NCBI RefSeq assembly: GCF_963583255.1
Contig: NC_084805.1
Coordinates: 13,175,375-13,239,374, forward strand
Source: Pyrus communis
Lineage: Eukaryota > Streptophyta > Magnoliopsida > Rosales > Rosaceae
Direction of reading: 5' to 3'
DNA length: 64,000 nucleotides
Shown here: positions 34,690-45,469 of the stretch, piece after piece
How the letters are laid out: every line of letters begins with the position of its first letter
Numbering within the stretch: the stretch's first letter is position 1
The notes under the pieces: generated by a model
The model's input: the letters and a program-made list of their open reading frames with translations, nothing else
What the model was told of the DNA's origin: nothing
The model's database searches: none
Made by a program: the position numbers and the translations under genes

Positions 34690-34985
34690 TCGATTTAGAG
34701 GAGTTCTTTAGCCACATCTATCTTATCTGGCATTCGTTCACTTTTATCTTGGGTGCAAAGCAATTCTAATGCTAGAAAATCGTGCAAGTGTTGTTGTACT
34801 TGTGCATCTCCCGTTATCTCCCCAAATATTTTAGGGTCCACAATTGTCTAAATCTACCCGATATCACTAGCATGTACTTTCACATATGCAACAATCGATT
34901 GGTATTCTCCTGCGTCATATTTATCTACGGCTTTTTGTCCCGTCAAGAATGCAAGTAAATGCACACCAAAGCTACAGATATGTGT
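34690..34985 (-). pseudogene. ZRK-e C-terminal fragment (unit 2)
   Basis: Copy of 16490-16790 with the same stop-containing end. The matching N-terminal part was deleted at the unit 2/3 junction. Confidence 0.75.
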
Positions 34986-34989
34986 CCAT

Positions 34990-36050
34990 TCTACAACTAA
35001 GAAAAATTCTGCGGATAAAAGTTATAGAACTCACACTTCTACTCTTAATCTAACTCTTCTTCATTATTAATTTATCTGATTGGCCTATACATGCTGAATC
35101 TCACTAATTGATTTCCATGATATTGCTTATATAAATGAAATTCTGTAGGGTCTCTTATATTGGTTTCTCCTAAAATATTCGATACATTCCATTCTATTTC
35201 TTCTAGTTTCAACATCTTGGCCTTCTTGGCTTTGAGTACTGAAATACCTTTACTTTCAAATATATCTAGATTCTTATTCAAATCTAGTCTAGTTTCAAAT
35301 ATATCTAGCCTTCTTGGCTATTAACTTGTAATTTTCCTATAAGTTGTCCTTAGTTTCTATCATATCGTATCTTATAGATTTGACCGAAATATGAATATAT
35401 TTGTAAAAGTCTTTGAATGGAAGCATAAATTATGGTTGACAATAGATTACTCTAGCATTTTCTGACATATCAATTTCATCATCTTGATTGTGGCTGCGTC
35501 TAGTTGTCTGTATCTTGCATCTAAAATGCTTATTAAAACCTTCACCCTTGATTGCGGTCTGGTTAAACTTTTGACTCCTACTACTATTGTTCCAAGATAT
35601 AAAATTATATTTTCTATCTATTTTGCCCTAAGATTCTTTGCTTACTAAATTAATTCTACTGACATCCTTTTTGTCTACTACTCTTATTATCTGTTCTTGA
35701 TAATGAACTAAACCATTGTCCCATTTTATCTAAATTTTTAGGGTTCAAGAGATGTGAAGTGTTATTTCAAAAAACTTCTGCTTCTCCTTCGGTATCTATT
35801 TCTTCTTCTGTTCTTACAAGTTCTTTCCATTTGTTATTGTTTTGAAAAGCACCTGTAAAATAATAACACTTAAGATTAAGGCCAAATGTCTCACACACCC
35901 ACGATGAATGAAGGAGGAGGGTTGTCCGAAGAATCTCCGATGCCAAAGTTAGAATTCTGAAAAGAACGTAATAGGAGTTTGTGCACAGTAAATGGCTTAG
36001 CATTTTAGTGGGATAAGTGGTGTATTTATAGGAGGGTGGCTGACCCTTAG
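34990..36050 (-). mobile_element. Degenerate LTR-bearing element, truncated (unit 2)
   Basis: Copy of the left three quarters of 16795-18180. It stops just past the TATA box at GCTGACCCTTAGG, where unit 3 begins. Confidence 0.6.
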
Positions 36051-37210
36051 GCTTATTATATTACACCCCACAAATTGTTGAATAAGCCTCACATATTACA
36101 CCTCATATTTGTTTTTTCAATTAGAAATTATCTTAATACACCTACTTATTTCTTAATAATACCCTTACACCCCACATTCTTAATATATACCTTGCATTTG
36201 TTATATGCACCTTATATTTTCTATGCACCTCACATTGCTTAAGTTTTATAACGCTTTTAATTTGGACAAGAAATGACGACTAAAATTTTGACAAAAGATG
36301 CAACCTGAGATTTAAAGCATATGTGAGTTGTTTTCAATTCCACCATTAAAACTCATATCGTCTATTTTTAATATTTGATGGTAATTTTATGTGTTTAATT
36401 CTTCATCTAATCCCTATGATCCCTAAAAGATGAATAGAAGCTTGAATATTTGAGGCTAAAACTTTAATTTTACTCAATTTAGCCTTTAAGTTATTTTATT
36501 TTCAGTCTTCAAATTTAGAGTAAATATTTAACATTCTACAGTGTAGTTTCAATTTCAATTTTCATGCAAGTTGTCATCTTCGAAACTTCATGCCAATAGA
36601 AACTCTACATGCATGTATTCCTGGTATCATGAACATAAGTCTATATCAATATATAATATTAGCATATACTTAGCGGGAACCAATTATTCTTGTTGCTCTT
36701 GACAATGACAAAAATATATATATCGATGTCGTATATATACTTACATCTTCACTGTGCATGCCAACTTTTAGGGCTTCAATTTGGGATTGTGAAGTTTCAA
36801 GATGAAAATTTTGGTACCCTTTAGTGAGAGTTTGTATACTGGATTTATTTTCTTTAGACCTTTGTTTGCAATTTGAATTACATGACCCAAAATCTGTTGT
36901 ATTTCTTCAATTTTTAGCTTCGAGTTTAGAGAAAAATTGGGGATGTGATTAATAATCTTTTGTGTCCATTTATGTAATTTAATTATTTGATAATGTTCTA
37001 ACAAAATACAATCCCAATAGAACAAAATGGACCATAGAAAAAAAAAAAAAAGTGAAATATTTACCATTCACTATTCATAGTTTTGGTCAAAGAACTCAAA
37101 TTTCAGAGATAAAAAACAGAGAAGCTTGTATGCATCATTTATAAAGGTTACCTCCTTTTCGTTGAAAAACTGAAGTGTGATGTTAATTCTTCTTCTGCTT
37201 CCACCTCCTT

Positions 37211-37459
37211 ATGGAACTTGACCCGCCAGTAACATTTGTACTTCAACTTACAATTAGCAACCAGTCAGTACCTTTGGCAAGCTCGTTGGGGCATGGCAAC
37301 ACTATGAATGGGAAGATTATTGCAACCCTAACAAACAAAGAAAAAGAAGGAGGCATTCAGTTGAGGATGTCAATGAGGGAAAGAAGAAGAAGAAGAAAAG
37401 AGCTAGTTGAGGAACAGAAGAATATTGGTGCTGTGTTCAGTTTGGAGGTATGTTCTTAA
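37211..37459 (+). CDS. Hypothetical 82-aa ORF, arginine-rich (unit 3)
   Basis: Copy of the unit-2 frame at 22834-23082. It is the same length, with substitutions scattered over the whole length (for example R to Q in the basic helix and A to V near the end). No frame-preserving bias can be judged from two copies. No family was recognised. Confidence 0.2.
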   Translation: MELDPPVTFVLQLTISNQSVPLASSLGHGNTMNGKIIATLTNKEKEGGIQLRMSMRERRRRRKELVEEQKNIGAVFSLEVCS

Positions 37460-38774
37460 GAGTTTACAAACTGCCTATATGATTCTCTCACTTAAGTGTT
37501 TACAAACTGCTCTGGTTTATTCTAATTTGGTTGTAAATTAATGATTTTACTCAAGGTAATTGGGCATGTTGCAGACCCTACTGAATTCTGTAAATCTCTA
37601 TCACCCTTAACTGTCACGGTGAAGCAACTGTTACTTCAACTATTAACCATTCTATGAGAGTGTATGCTACTGCCATCATTGCAGCAGTTTATAATCTAAT
37701 CAAATTAGTAAGAAAAACATATGTTCTCATGCATGTAGAAACTCAGTGGAGAGAATACTACATTTGCAACACAATGAAAAGAGGCAAACACATGACAAAT
37801 ATACTCAAAAAAGAGCCCACCAATTTAATGAAGAATTCTCCAAAACTCAAAACTTTAAACGTACTTCTACAAAATCATGAAAAATTTAATAAAACCCAAA
37901 TAATACGTAACAAAATTGAAGCATAACTTGACATGCAAAAGGTCAAAAGGTACCTAAAGTGATGAGCAATGGATTAACATACTTTTTTTTCTTCACCACT
38001 TTGTGAGTTGCTCTTTGCATAAACTATAGCAATTAAATTAAAAAAAAAACCATTACATTAAATTTATCTGAATATTTAATCACAGGTGCACCAGAAAATT
38101 ATAAAACTCAAAATTAAAAAAACCCCAAGATGAATTTAAGCAAAACCCATATCAGATTCTAAGTGGGTTTATGAAAAATAGTATTAATCAGATATCAACA
38201 TAGTAAATAAATAAATAAAATAAAATAAAATAAATTGAAATTTACCTACCTTTAAGTTTCAAGGTTTTTATTTAGAATCCAAGGAAACCCCAGATTAGAT
38301 TCTAATAAGTGGGTTTATCAAAAATAATAATCTAATAAGAAATTAACACTGAAAGTAAATAAGAAACCGAAAAAAAATTTGAATTTTCTTACCTTTAGTT
38401 TATGGGTTTACACTGTGGAATCCAATTAAGAACTGAAGGATGAGATTGGTAATGGTTTTTGGTGTTTCTGGGTTCGTGGGTGGGGTTGGGGTTTTAAATC
38501 GTGATGTTAAGAGAGAGCGAGAGAAAGAATGATCAATGATGTTCACTAGAGAAGAAAAAAACAATAAAAATGGACGGACTGAGCCCGAGATAAATAGACG
38601 GTCCAGATTCAATTAGATTTACATTGGAGTAATATTGAAATTACACAATTAAGGCAGGGGCATTTTCGCACTGTTCTTATGAAGAGTAAACTAGTGTGTT
38701 TTCAGCTTTAGTATAGGTTCAATTTTCTTTTACCAACTGCTTTTATTGAGAGAGTCGGTCCTTTTAAGAATAAT

Positions 38775-39055
38775 ATGCAGTGGGACTGGCCAAAACACAT
38801 TTACATGAAACTACTATTTTCTTGTTTCATTATCGGACAAAAAGAAAAGGACATATGGTCACTTACAAAGAAAGAAAAAGGAAGGAGATGGGAAATTAGT
38901 GTTGGATTTGTTGTGAGTTATTGCTTTGGAAGAGTCAAAGAAGTTGGCTCTGAGAGATGAAAGAAATGATTTTATGAACAATTAAGGGAAGAAATGGTTT
39001 TTCAAGACGTGTAAATGCTTTCTTTCATATATTTTTCTCCCACAATAAGTAGACG
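38775..39055 (-). promoter_or_regulatory. Relict ZRK upstream block (unit 3)
   Basis: Copy of 1469-1740, again orphaned from any ZRK coding sequence. Confidence 0.45.
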
Positions 39056-39224
39056 AATTGAGATATGAAAATAAGAATCCGGATCCTCTTTGTGAGGAAT
39101 CCGTTAATCATGTTCATTCATCGTAAATCGTGTAGTCATAAATTATTTTAAATATTTTTATTTAAAATTAAACACAAACGGCACTTGACAAAAACTTACC
39201 GCACTATGTACGATTAACGAACAT

Positions 39225-39766
39225 TGTGGAGCCAAAAATAATCAAGAAAAATATGGAGGCGACACGTAGATTCTTGGATGAAAAAGACAAAATTATCCTA
39301 AGCACACCGGAACTCCCACACTCAAGAAGTAGACAACAACGGCTCAATCAAGGTCAAAAGTTATCAAAATAGGTATTTATTCAAAACCTATTTGTTCAAT
39401 CCTCATCAAATCCCCCCCATAAGGTATTTCGTATTTATTCTTTCAAAATATGATTAATTAGCCTAATTGATTACAATTACACCCAAAAATCATCATAAGT
39501 GGCCGGACCCCTTTTCTCCAAATAGGGGTCGGCCACACCCCTATAAATAGCCACCATTTCTCCCAAAAACCTAAGTTCAACTCTTTTGCAAAATTCTCCA
39601 ATTTTCTCTAAACCCTTTCTCCCTCAAATTTTAACTTTGGCATCGGATGTTCTTTAGCCAAAACCCCCTACCCCCGCTCATTGTGGGCGCGTGAGGCTTT
39701 TGGCCTTGACCTAAGGTGTTAATTGTTTTGCTGGTGCATTTTTGTCCACGAAGAAGAAGGCGAAAA
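39225..39766 (+). mobile_element. LTR-like fragment with TATA box (unit 3)
   Basis: Duplicate of 1919-2480, with the same TATA box (TATAAATAGCCACC) and the same junction to the copia fragment. It differs by a short deletion in the TTAATTAG repeats and by scattered substitutions. Absent from unit 2. Confidence 0.6.
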
Positions 39767-39767
39767 T

Positions 39768-39954
39768 TTACAAGGAGCACAATGACATAGCTCTTGACCA
39801 AGGTAGGTAATTGAACTTATTCAGTAGGAACGAGCACAGTTGTTGATTTGGGTTGTTCTCACCCCCTTGAGTTAAGTTGGGGGATGAGGATGACGAGCTA
39901 TCAGCACTAGAGGCATTTTCTTCTGCCATCTCTATCGATGATGAACAAACAAAG

Positions 39955-40004
<50 letters not shown>

Positions 40005-40381
40005 ACATAGTCAAGACCCTATGGTTCATGCTCTGATACCATGTTGAGTTTTGGTTTCAAATCTTTGCTGTATTTCTTATTGTAAAGATTTCAAGAATGA
40101 AGGCCACTCTTATAGAGAGCCGAAAAGAAAGCTACAAGAATTGTAGGCTAACAACTACTATACATTCCCCTAAAGCTGCCCTAACAAGTGGACAAACCAA
40201 AACCTTAATTACAAGGAAAGAAGTTCCTATAAGCAAGAAAGAAAGGTTGACAAAGAGAGGTAAGGTGAATTGACAAGGTATGGGAAGACATGAGAGTAGG
40301 GTTAAAACCATCACCTTAGCACATGACTTAGCTAAAGTGACGATGACAACACATCCTTGAGATCTATTCAAATCGGTTTCA
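39768..40381 (-). mobile_element. Truncated Ty1/copia element: LTR, intact PBS and gag start (unit 3)
   Basis: Copy of the unit-1 fragment with the same 340-bp LTR (40381-40042) and a perfect TGGTATCAGAGC primer-binding site (40041-40030). The gag start lies at 39929. The leader T-tract (poly-A on the plus strand, 39960-40002) has grown to over 40 bases, against about 20 in unit 1. The same truncation point shows that the element was already broken before the duplication. Confidence 0.85.
39960..40002 (+). repeat. A tract in copia leader (unit 3)
   Basis: About 43 A against about 19 in unit 1 (2677-2693 region). It lies between the gag start and the primer-binding site of the copia fragment. 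Confidence 0.9.
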
Positions 40382-40639
40382 ATAAAATGAAACTACTAGT
40401 TTAGTTTTTTCATTATTAGAGACAAAGAAAAAGACAAATAATCTGTCAACTACAAAGAAAGTAGAAAGTCATGAAAAATTAACATATTCTAACCCACCTC
40501 CCTATTCACAAATCTTCTGCTACATATCCGCAAAACCTTACAACTTACTTTTCATTGAAGAAGCAGATGTCATTGGGTGTTTCATCAAATTCTCAAATGA
40601 ATTACAAGATCGCGAACACTTACAAAGTTTCAATAACAA

Positions 40640-40870
40640 CCCTAAATAACATTGACTTTGCAATTGCATAGGAGGAACTGTTATAGAGAAAGAGAAGTTG
40701 CTATGTTTTAGGAACAAAGTCATGGTCCAAGAAAATACAGCTAGGTGTTAGATCTCTACGCATGATGTGCTTATGAAGGGTGGAATTGGAGATATGCAAA
40801 TGCATTCACAAGCCACTTTGCAATACACAATTTAGTTCTCCATGGTAATAAGGATTGATCTTAATTTGTC
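40640..40870 (-). pseudogene. ZRK-a relict (unit 3)
   Basis: The minus strand reads LPWRTKLCIAKWLVNAFAYLQ, then stops, RDLTPSCIFLDHDFVP, and after a frameshift SNFSFSITVPPMQ. This matches the kinase middle of the other ZRKs with several stops. It is more complete than the unit-1 relict at 3372-3470 because it did not suffer the 1.57-kb deletion. Confidence 0.7.
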
Positions 40871-41464
40871 ATTGTCGAAGGAAAATACAACATCAAGATA
40901 TTCTAAAGGGTAGTGAGCAACATGGAAATTGAACTTGCCTTGAAATCGTTCAGCACAAAGATATATACACTAATGCAAACTTGGTAGCTACAAGCTCACT
41001 ATCTGTCTGCTAAATAAACAGATAAGGATTGACCTAGTTCTGCACAATGTTTTAGAATCACATGTCGACCGTGCAAAAAATCAACCTTCAAGAATGCCAG
41101 TGCTAAGAGTACTATATAATGTATGGAAATGTAATTTCCACAGGATATTCCTGATTAATGTATTTGATTTTTAACACGTTTTTCTCTTCTTCTTTTCTTA
41201 TTTTTTTTCCTCATTAATTAGGTTACAATCAATGTTTGGATTGAGAAAGAAAAGGCAACACCAAAAACTCCTTACAAATAATGATCAAAACGGGAAAATG
41301 CAATTTATAAGTACACAAGAAATCCAAAGAGATCTAATCTGAACTATCATATCTGTTACAAATTAACAGAAAAATGAAAATGATAGCAACACATTACCAA
41401 CACCATACAAGGGTTAGTGAGTTCAACATTTAAGACACTGATCAGCTTCCAACCACTAGTCATA

Positions 41465-42110
41465 TCTTGTCAATTTGAACGAGTTCTCTAGCCACATCGG
41501 TCATATATGGCCTTCTTTCAATTTTGTCTTGAAGGCATGATAATGCCAGTTGTAGGAAATCTTGCAACTGCTACTGCACTTTCTCATCTCCCCTACATCC
41601 TTTTTTATTTTCACTACCCCCTAGACCTCTTTGATTGTTGAGAACTCCTTCCATCGCATACTCATGAAAAAGTGCTTGTACAGAAATCTCCAAGAAGCAG
41701 CCCAAGAGTTTCAAAACATTTTTATGGTTGCTCATCTGCATTGATATAATAATGTCTCGAATGGCCATGGACTTAGCTTCATCCCCTGCCCCCATGAACT
41801 TCTTAACAATGATTGATCGGTCGGGTAGAAAACCCCTGAACATTTTGTAACCCCATAAACATGTACAGAACTGGGAAATTGACGATTTTCAGTGGGTGAA
41901 CAATCTTGTATAATGCAAGAAGGATCAAAGTTGTTGGTTACCCTCGTGAGCTTATTAGCAGATTAACAACGAATAGGATTCGATTTTCCATCACAAGAAG
42001 CAATGAGATCCTCCAATAAGATGCTTCCATTATCCAAGAATGATCTCTTTCTTTCCTCCTTTCTGAAACATGTAAGCAATGGGAAGAACCTGATTAATAC
42101 ACACCCACAC
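41465..42110 (-). pseudogene. ZRK-g-like pseudogene, internally deleted (unit 3)
   Basis: Close relative of ZRK-g. The N-terminal side reads FRKEERKRSFLDNGSILLEDLIASCDGKSNPI, then a stop before SANKLTRVTNN. After another break it continues FRGFLPDRSIIVKKFMGAGDEAKS to GVLNNQRGLGGSENK. It then jumps, by an internal deletion removing the catalytic loop and activation segment, to RGDEKVQ, a stop, and a C-lobe end with RRPYMTDVARELV. Exon 1 is absent. The locus is missing from unit 1, which has a deletion at this point. Confidence 0.8.
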
Positions 42111-42335
42111 CCGCATATGTATAATTAAAACACACACCAAGATATGACAAAACACCTTCCATATAACTTAAATAGCGCATTTTCCTTTCATTTGTTGCCT
42201 ATGAACTTCACACGAAAGTCTAAAAGATTATGTATAAGCATTCTTATTTTTTCGAACCTGAAAAAAATAACATAAAAAATAGCGTGTTGGATTTCTTTCT
42301 CCTATAATCCTATTGTGGTACCAGATTACCCTTCA

Positions 42336-42412
42336 CGTGCGTACCAGTTATTGTGTATGTGAGTTCACTATCTGCAACTGGTAAACACGTGAACTCACAT
42401 ACACAACAACTG
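42336..42412. repeat. Crossed inverted repeat (unit 3 copy)
   Basis: Arms 42345-42368 and 42389-42412 pair over 24 bp with one mismatch (CAGTTATTG against CAACAACTG). The nested second pair is kept with changes. The flanks (CCCTTCACGTGCG and GATCTATGTTCTCC) are the same as in unit 1. Confidence 0.8.
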
Positions 42413-42659
42413 ATCTATGTTCTCCTGAAACCTAGAACGTACAATTGCAAGATTTTTTTTATTTTTTATTTTTTTAGTTTTGTGTAGCACCAAGGGCGCT
42501 TAGGATTGGATTAGATTGCACTAGGTAAACAGTACTTGAACGTGCAAGCAGAGCAGCAATTCTACTCCATTATTTTCGTTTTCTTCTGCTGATGCCTTTC
42601 ATTTGAGAATATAATTATAGTTCTGAAATCATCATATATGCTAAAACCCGGTCCAGGTG

Positions 42660-43720
42660 GTCACTGTGGATGACCAGTGGGCGGACGATATTGCCCCTTT
42701 TTTTTTCCTCCGTTTCTCTTGCTATTTCCTCCTTTGAGCAGTCGACTGCTTGTTTTTCCCCTTCCGTCTGTGTGTCAATCATCTACCCAGTCTCTGTTTC
42801 GGCTATGTTCTCGGTTTTTCTCTTCATTTCCGCTGCTTTCTCACATATCTCTCTTCTATTGTTCTCGAACTTGCCGTTTCTGGCTCTCAATTTTTTGTGC
42901 CTCAAGGATTCTGGCTGGCTCCGCAGCGCAGCGGTTAAAGCATAGAAATCATCATTCATTAGGCCTGTCTTTCGACTGCATCATCTCAATTTTTGTCTCT
43001 GTCTCAGTTTTCGTCGGCTCACTGATTCACTGATTCCGGCTGCGTCTGCACAACACCTGAAGTCAATTTTTGGAAGCTTGGGTTCAATTTTGTTAGCCTT
43101 GGTTCTGCTCCTCGGTTTGCGGCTCAGAAGATCAAAATGTCCAGGTTCGAAACGGAAATGAACCTAAATATGGGAGGGTTTTGAGACTTTTAGACTCATT
43201 GGACCTCTCAAGGTTTGTGTGGGAAGGAATTTATGGAGTTATACGTATAGTAGTCAAATTGTTTTTTATGTTCTATTAAATTAAATTTAATGATTATACT
43301 TTATGCTCCTATGAGTTATTACTGTTATTTTTACTCTGAGTAGGATTTGTTGAATGACAAACTGCAAGGAGGTTTTCTTAAACGAGTATGATATGGTATG
43401 AAACCGAATGAAGCTTACGGTCTTCTTTTGTTCTCTTTTGTTAATTTCATGGTAAGTTTCTATAACACTCATTAGTTATGTCTTCGAGATTCTGATGGCT
43501 AGAAATGCTAATGTAATGAACTGTGGAATATTGTAATAGTTTATGGTCAACGTGTTCCCATATCTATTTGATAATTATATCCTTAAATCGTGTGGGAAGA
43601 CTAGCAAGTAGCAATGATACTTTTTTTTAAGTTAGTTTCTCTTCTTACTGTAGACAAAACCATTTTGGATAACCACCTTGCATGTACATCCTTTCAAAGC
43701 CATCCATATGTCCATATTGG
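42660..43720 (+). other. Relict 5' end of an unrecognised gene (unit 3)
   Basis: Copy of 3801-4850. The candidate start at about 43137 is followed by a frameshift 30 bases on. The second exon-like piece with flanking splice signals is retained (about 43660-43715). The frameshift argues against a functional protein from this copy. Confidence 0.35.
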
Positions 43721-44871
43721 TAAGCATCATTTTCCTATTTTTCTTTTATTATATGTTTCATCAAATTGTAGTATTTGGACCAACAATTTGTTATTATAAA
43801 GGAATTAGCTTCATTTTTCACAACTTGATATTTTCAATTTGGTAGCTGTACCTTATGAAGTCATTTAAACACAGTCGACCATGTACACACATTTTTAAAT
43901 TTCTTTATCAAGCCCCTTGGGACTTTGGCAAAATTTGGTGTTCCTTTCTTTTGGCTGATAGCATTAGGCTTAAGCATTATTACCTTTGGATTATATTTTA
44001 TCCTGCTAGGCTTCAATATTATTTCTATTCGAGAAGTATGAGTATTTATTAGGCGTATCACCATAAGATCGTAACAACTCGCCAAATCAAAGTTCAAACA
44101 ACTCGCCAAATCATGTCTTTGTCTACCACAAAGATAAAAAATAAGGCATGTCTAATCCATTTCTCAACATTCTTTGTTACCGTTTTCACAATATTTCTAT
44201 TGTTTTTTATTTTCCATTCTTGGCCAATAAATTTTTCTAGCAACTTACTGTATGCAACTTCCCTTTTTTTTTATTCTCTACACCATGGATTCGTGTCAAA
44301 TGATAAGGAAATTGTACAATTACACCTTTTGCTATAGTTTTTTAAATGTGTTACGACAATTTTACATCACTATTGATATTCTACGTCTCCACCTTGCAAA
44401 AATTACAAGGTACGCTGCCATTCCTTATGATCTACTTATCCATCATCTAGATAATCTTAACAAACATTATGTAATCCATGTTTAGCAAAAAAAATATGAA
44501 CTTATATAAAAACACAAAACAATTATATATAAAAATGAACATAGACGAACTAGTTCATGCACAGTTTATGTTACTATTTCTTTCAATATTTCCACATTCG
44601 TTCATTTGATTGAAATATTGTTCTATAACAGGTTTAAAATTTGTTTTTCTAATACCTTATCACAAAATAATTCCACCTTGGACAAGTTACAAGGTATGCT
44701 GCAACTTGTGCTTTGATAAATTGCATTCAAATTGATATTGCTTAAGAATGCATTAAACATGTTGAATTCCATGTTCGCAGCAGCGCACGGGCACCATTGC
44801 TGGTTTATTGCTATATGATTTACAAGGTCAACTATGTCATCCAATCATCTTCCCTGCTTGAAATAAGATAT

Positions 44872-44990
44872 ATGCAGTGGGGCCGAGTAAGAAATTTACA
44901 TGGAAAACCCCCATATTTTGAAAAAAAGATTATTAGTCAATACAATGAAAGGAGGAAGGGAGCAAGAAATTAAGAGGTTCACATACATGA
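44872..44990 (-). promoter_or_regulatory. Degenerate ZRK upstream block (unit 3)
   Basis: TATGCAGTGGGGCC followed by AGAAATTTACATGG resembles the other ATGCAGTGG blocks, but the purine-rich tail is replaced by other sequence. It is deleted in units 1 and 2. It marks a further ancestral ZRK 5' flank. Confidence 0.35.
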
Positions 44991-45469
44991 TATACGAAGG
45001 CGCACAAGTATCCACAACTACATATTGTTACAATCTCCTAAAAACCCACCTCCCAGTTCACAAATATTCGGCCACATATCTTTATAGAACGTGACACAGT
45101 GTACATATTTCGTTGAAGACCGGTGAGAGTAGTCGTATACATGTATCAAATATAAAAAAGAGATTGCGATTGCAAATGAGGGTTTGTTATAAAGAAAGAG
45201 AAGTTGCTAAGTTTTGGGAACAGAGTCAAAGAAAATACGGAAAATGAGGGTTTGGTACAGATATGTACGTATATTCATTAGCAAAGGAAAAATGCAACAT
45301 TAAGAAATCGTACAAAGTGAGAGAAAAATGAAAATCGAACTTGCCTTGAAATCATTGAGCACAAAGATATACACATGAATGAGGACTAGGTAGCGACCAT
45401 CTCTTTGCTAAACAACTAGAAATATGAAACTGTAAAGTATTGTTGAACCGATATATATCCTATTTAGAC

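Larger units (their letters stand above)
21675..36050. repeat. Tandem segmental duplication, unit 2
   Basis: The unit begins with a 1.26-kb block (21675-22931) that recurs at 36051-37308 before unit 3, so this is the likely left edge of the duplicated segment. It lacks the LTR/copia/ZRK-a block found in units 1 and 3 (jump at about 24836). It also lacks the 3' half of ZRK-b (jump at about 25155). It ends abruptly inside the retroelement of ZRK-e at 36050, so it has no ZRK-f. It carries the only full-length ZRK-c. Confidence 0.92.
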
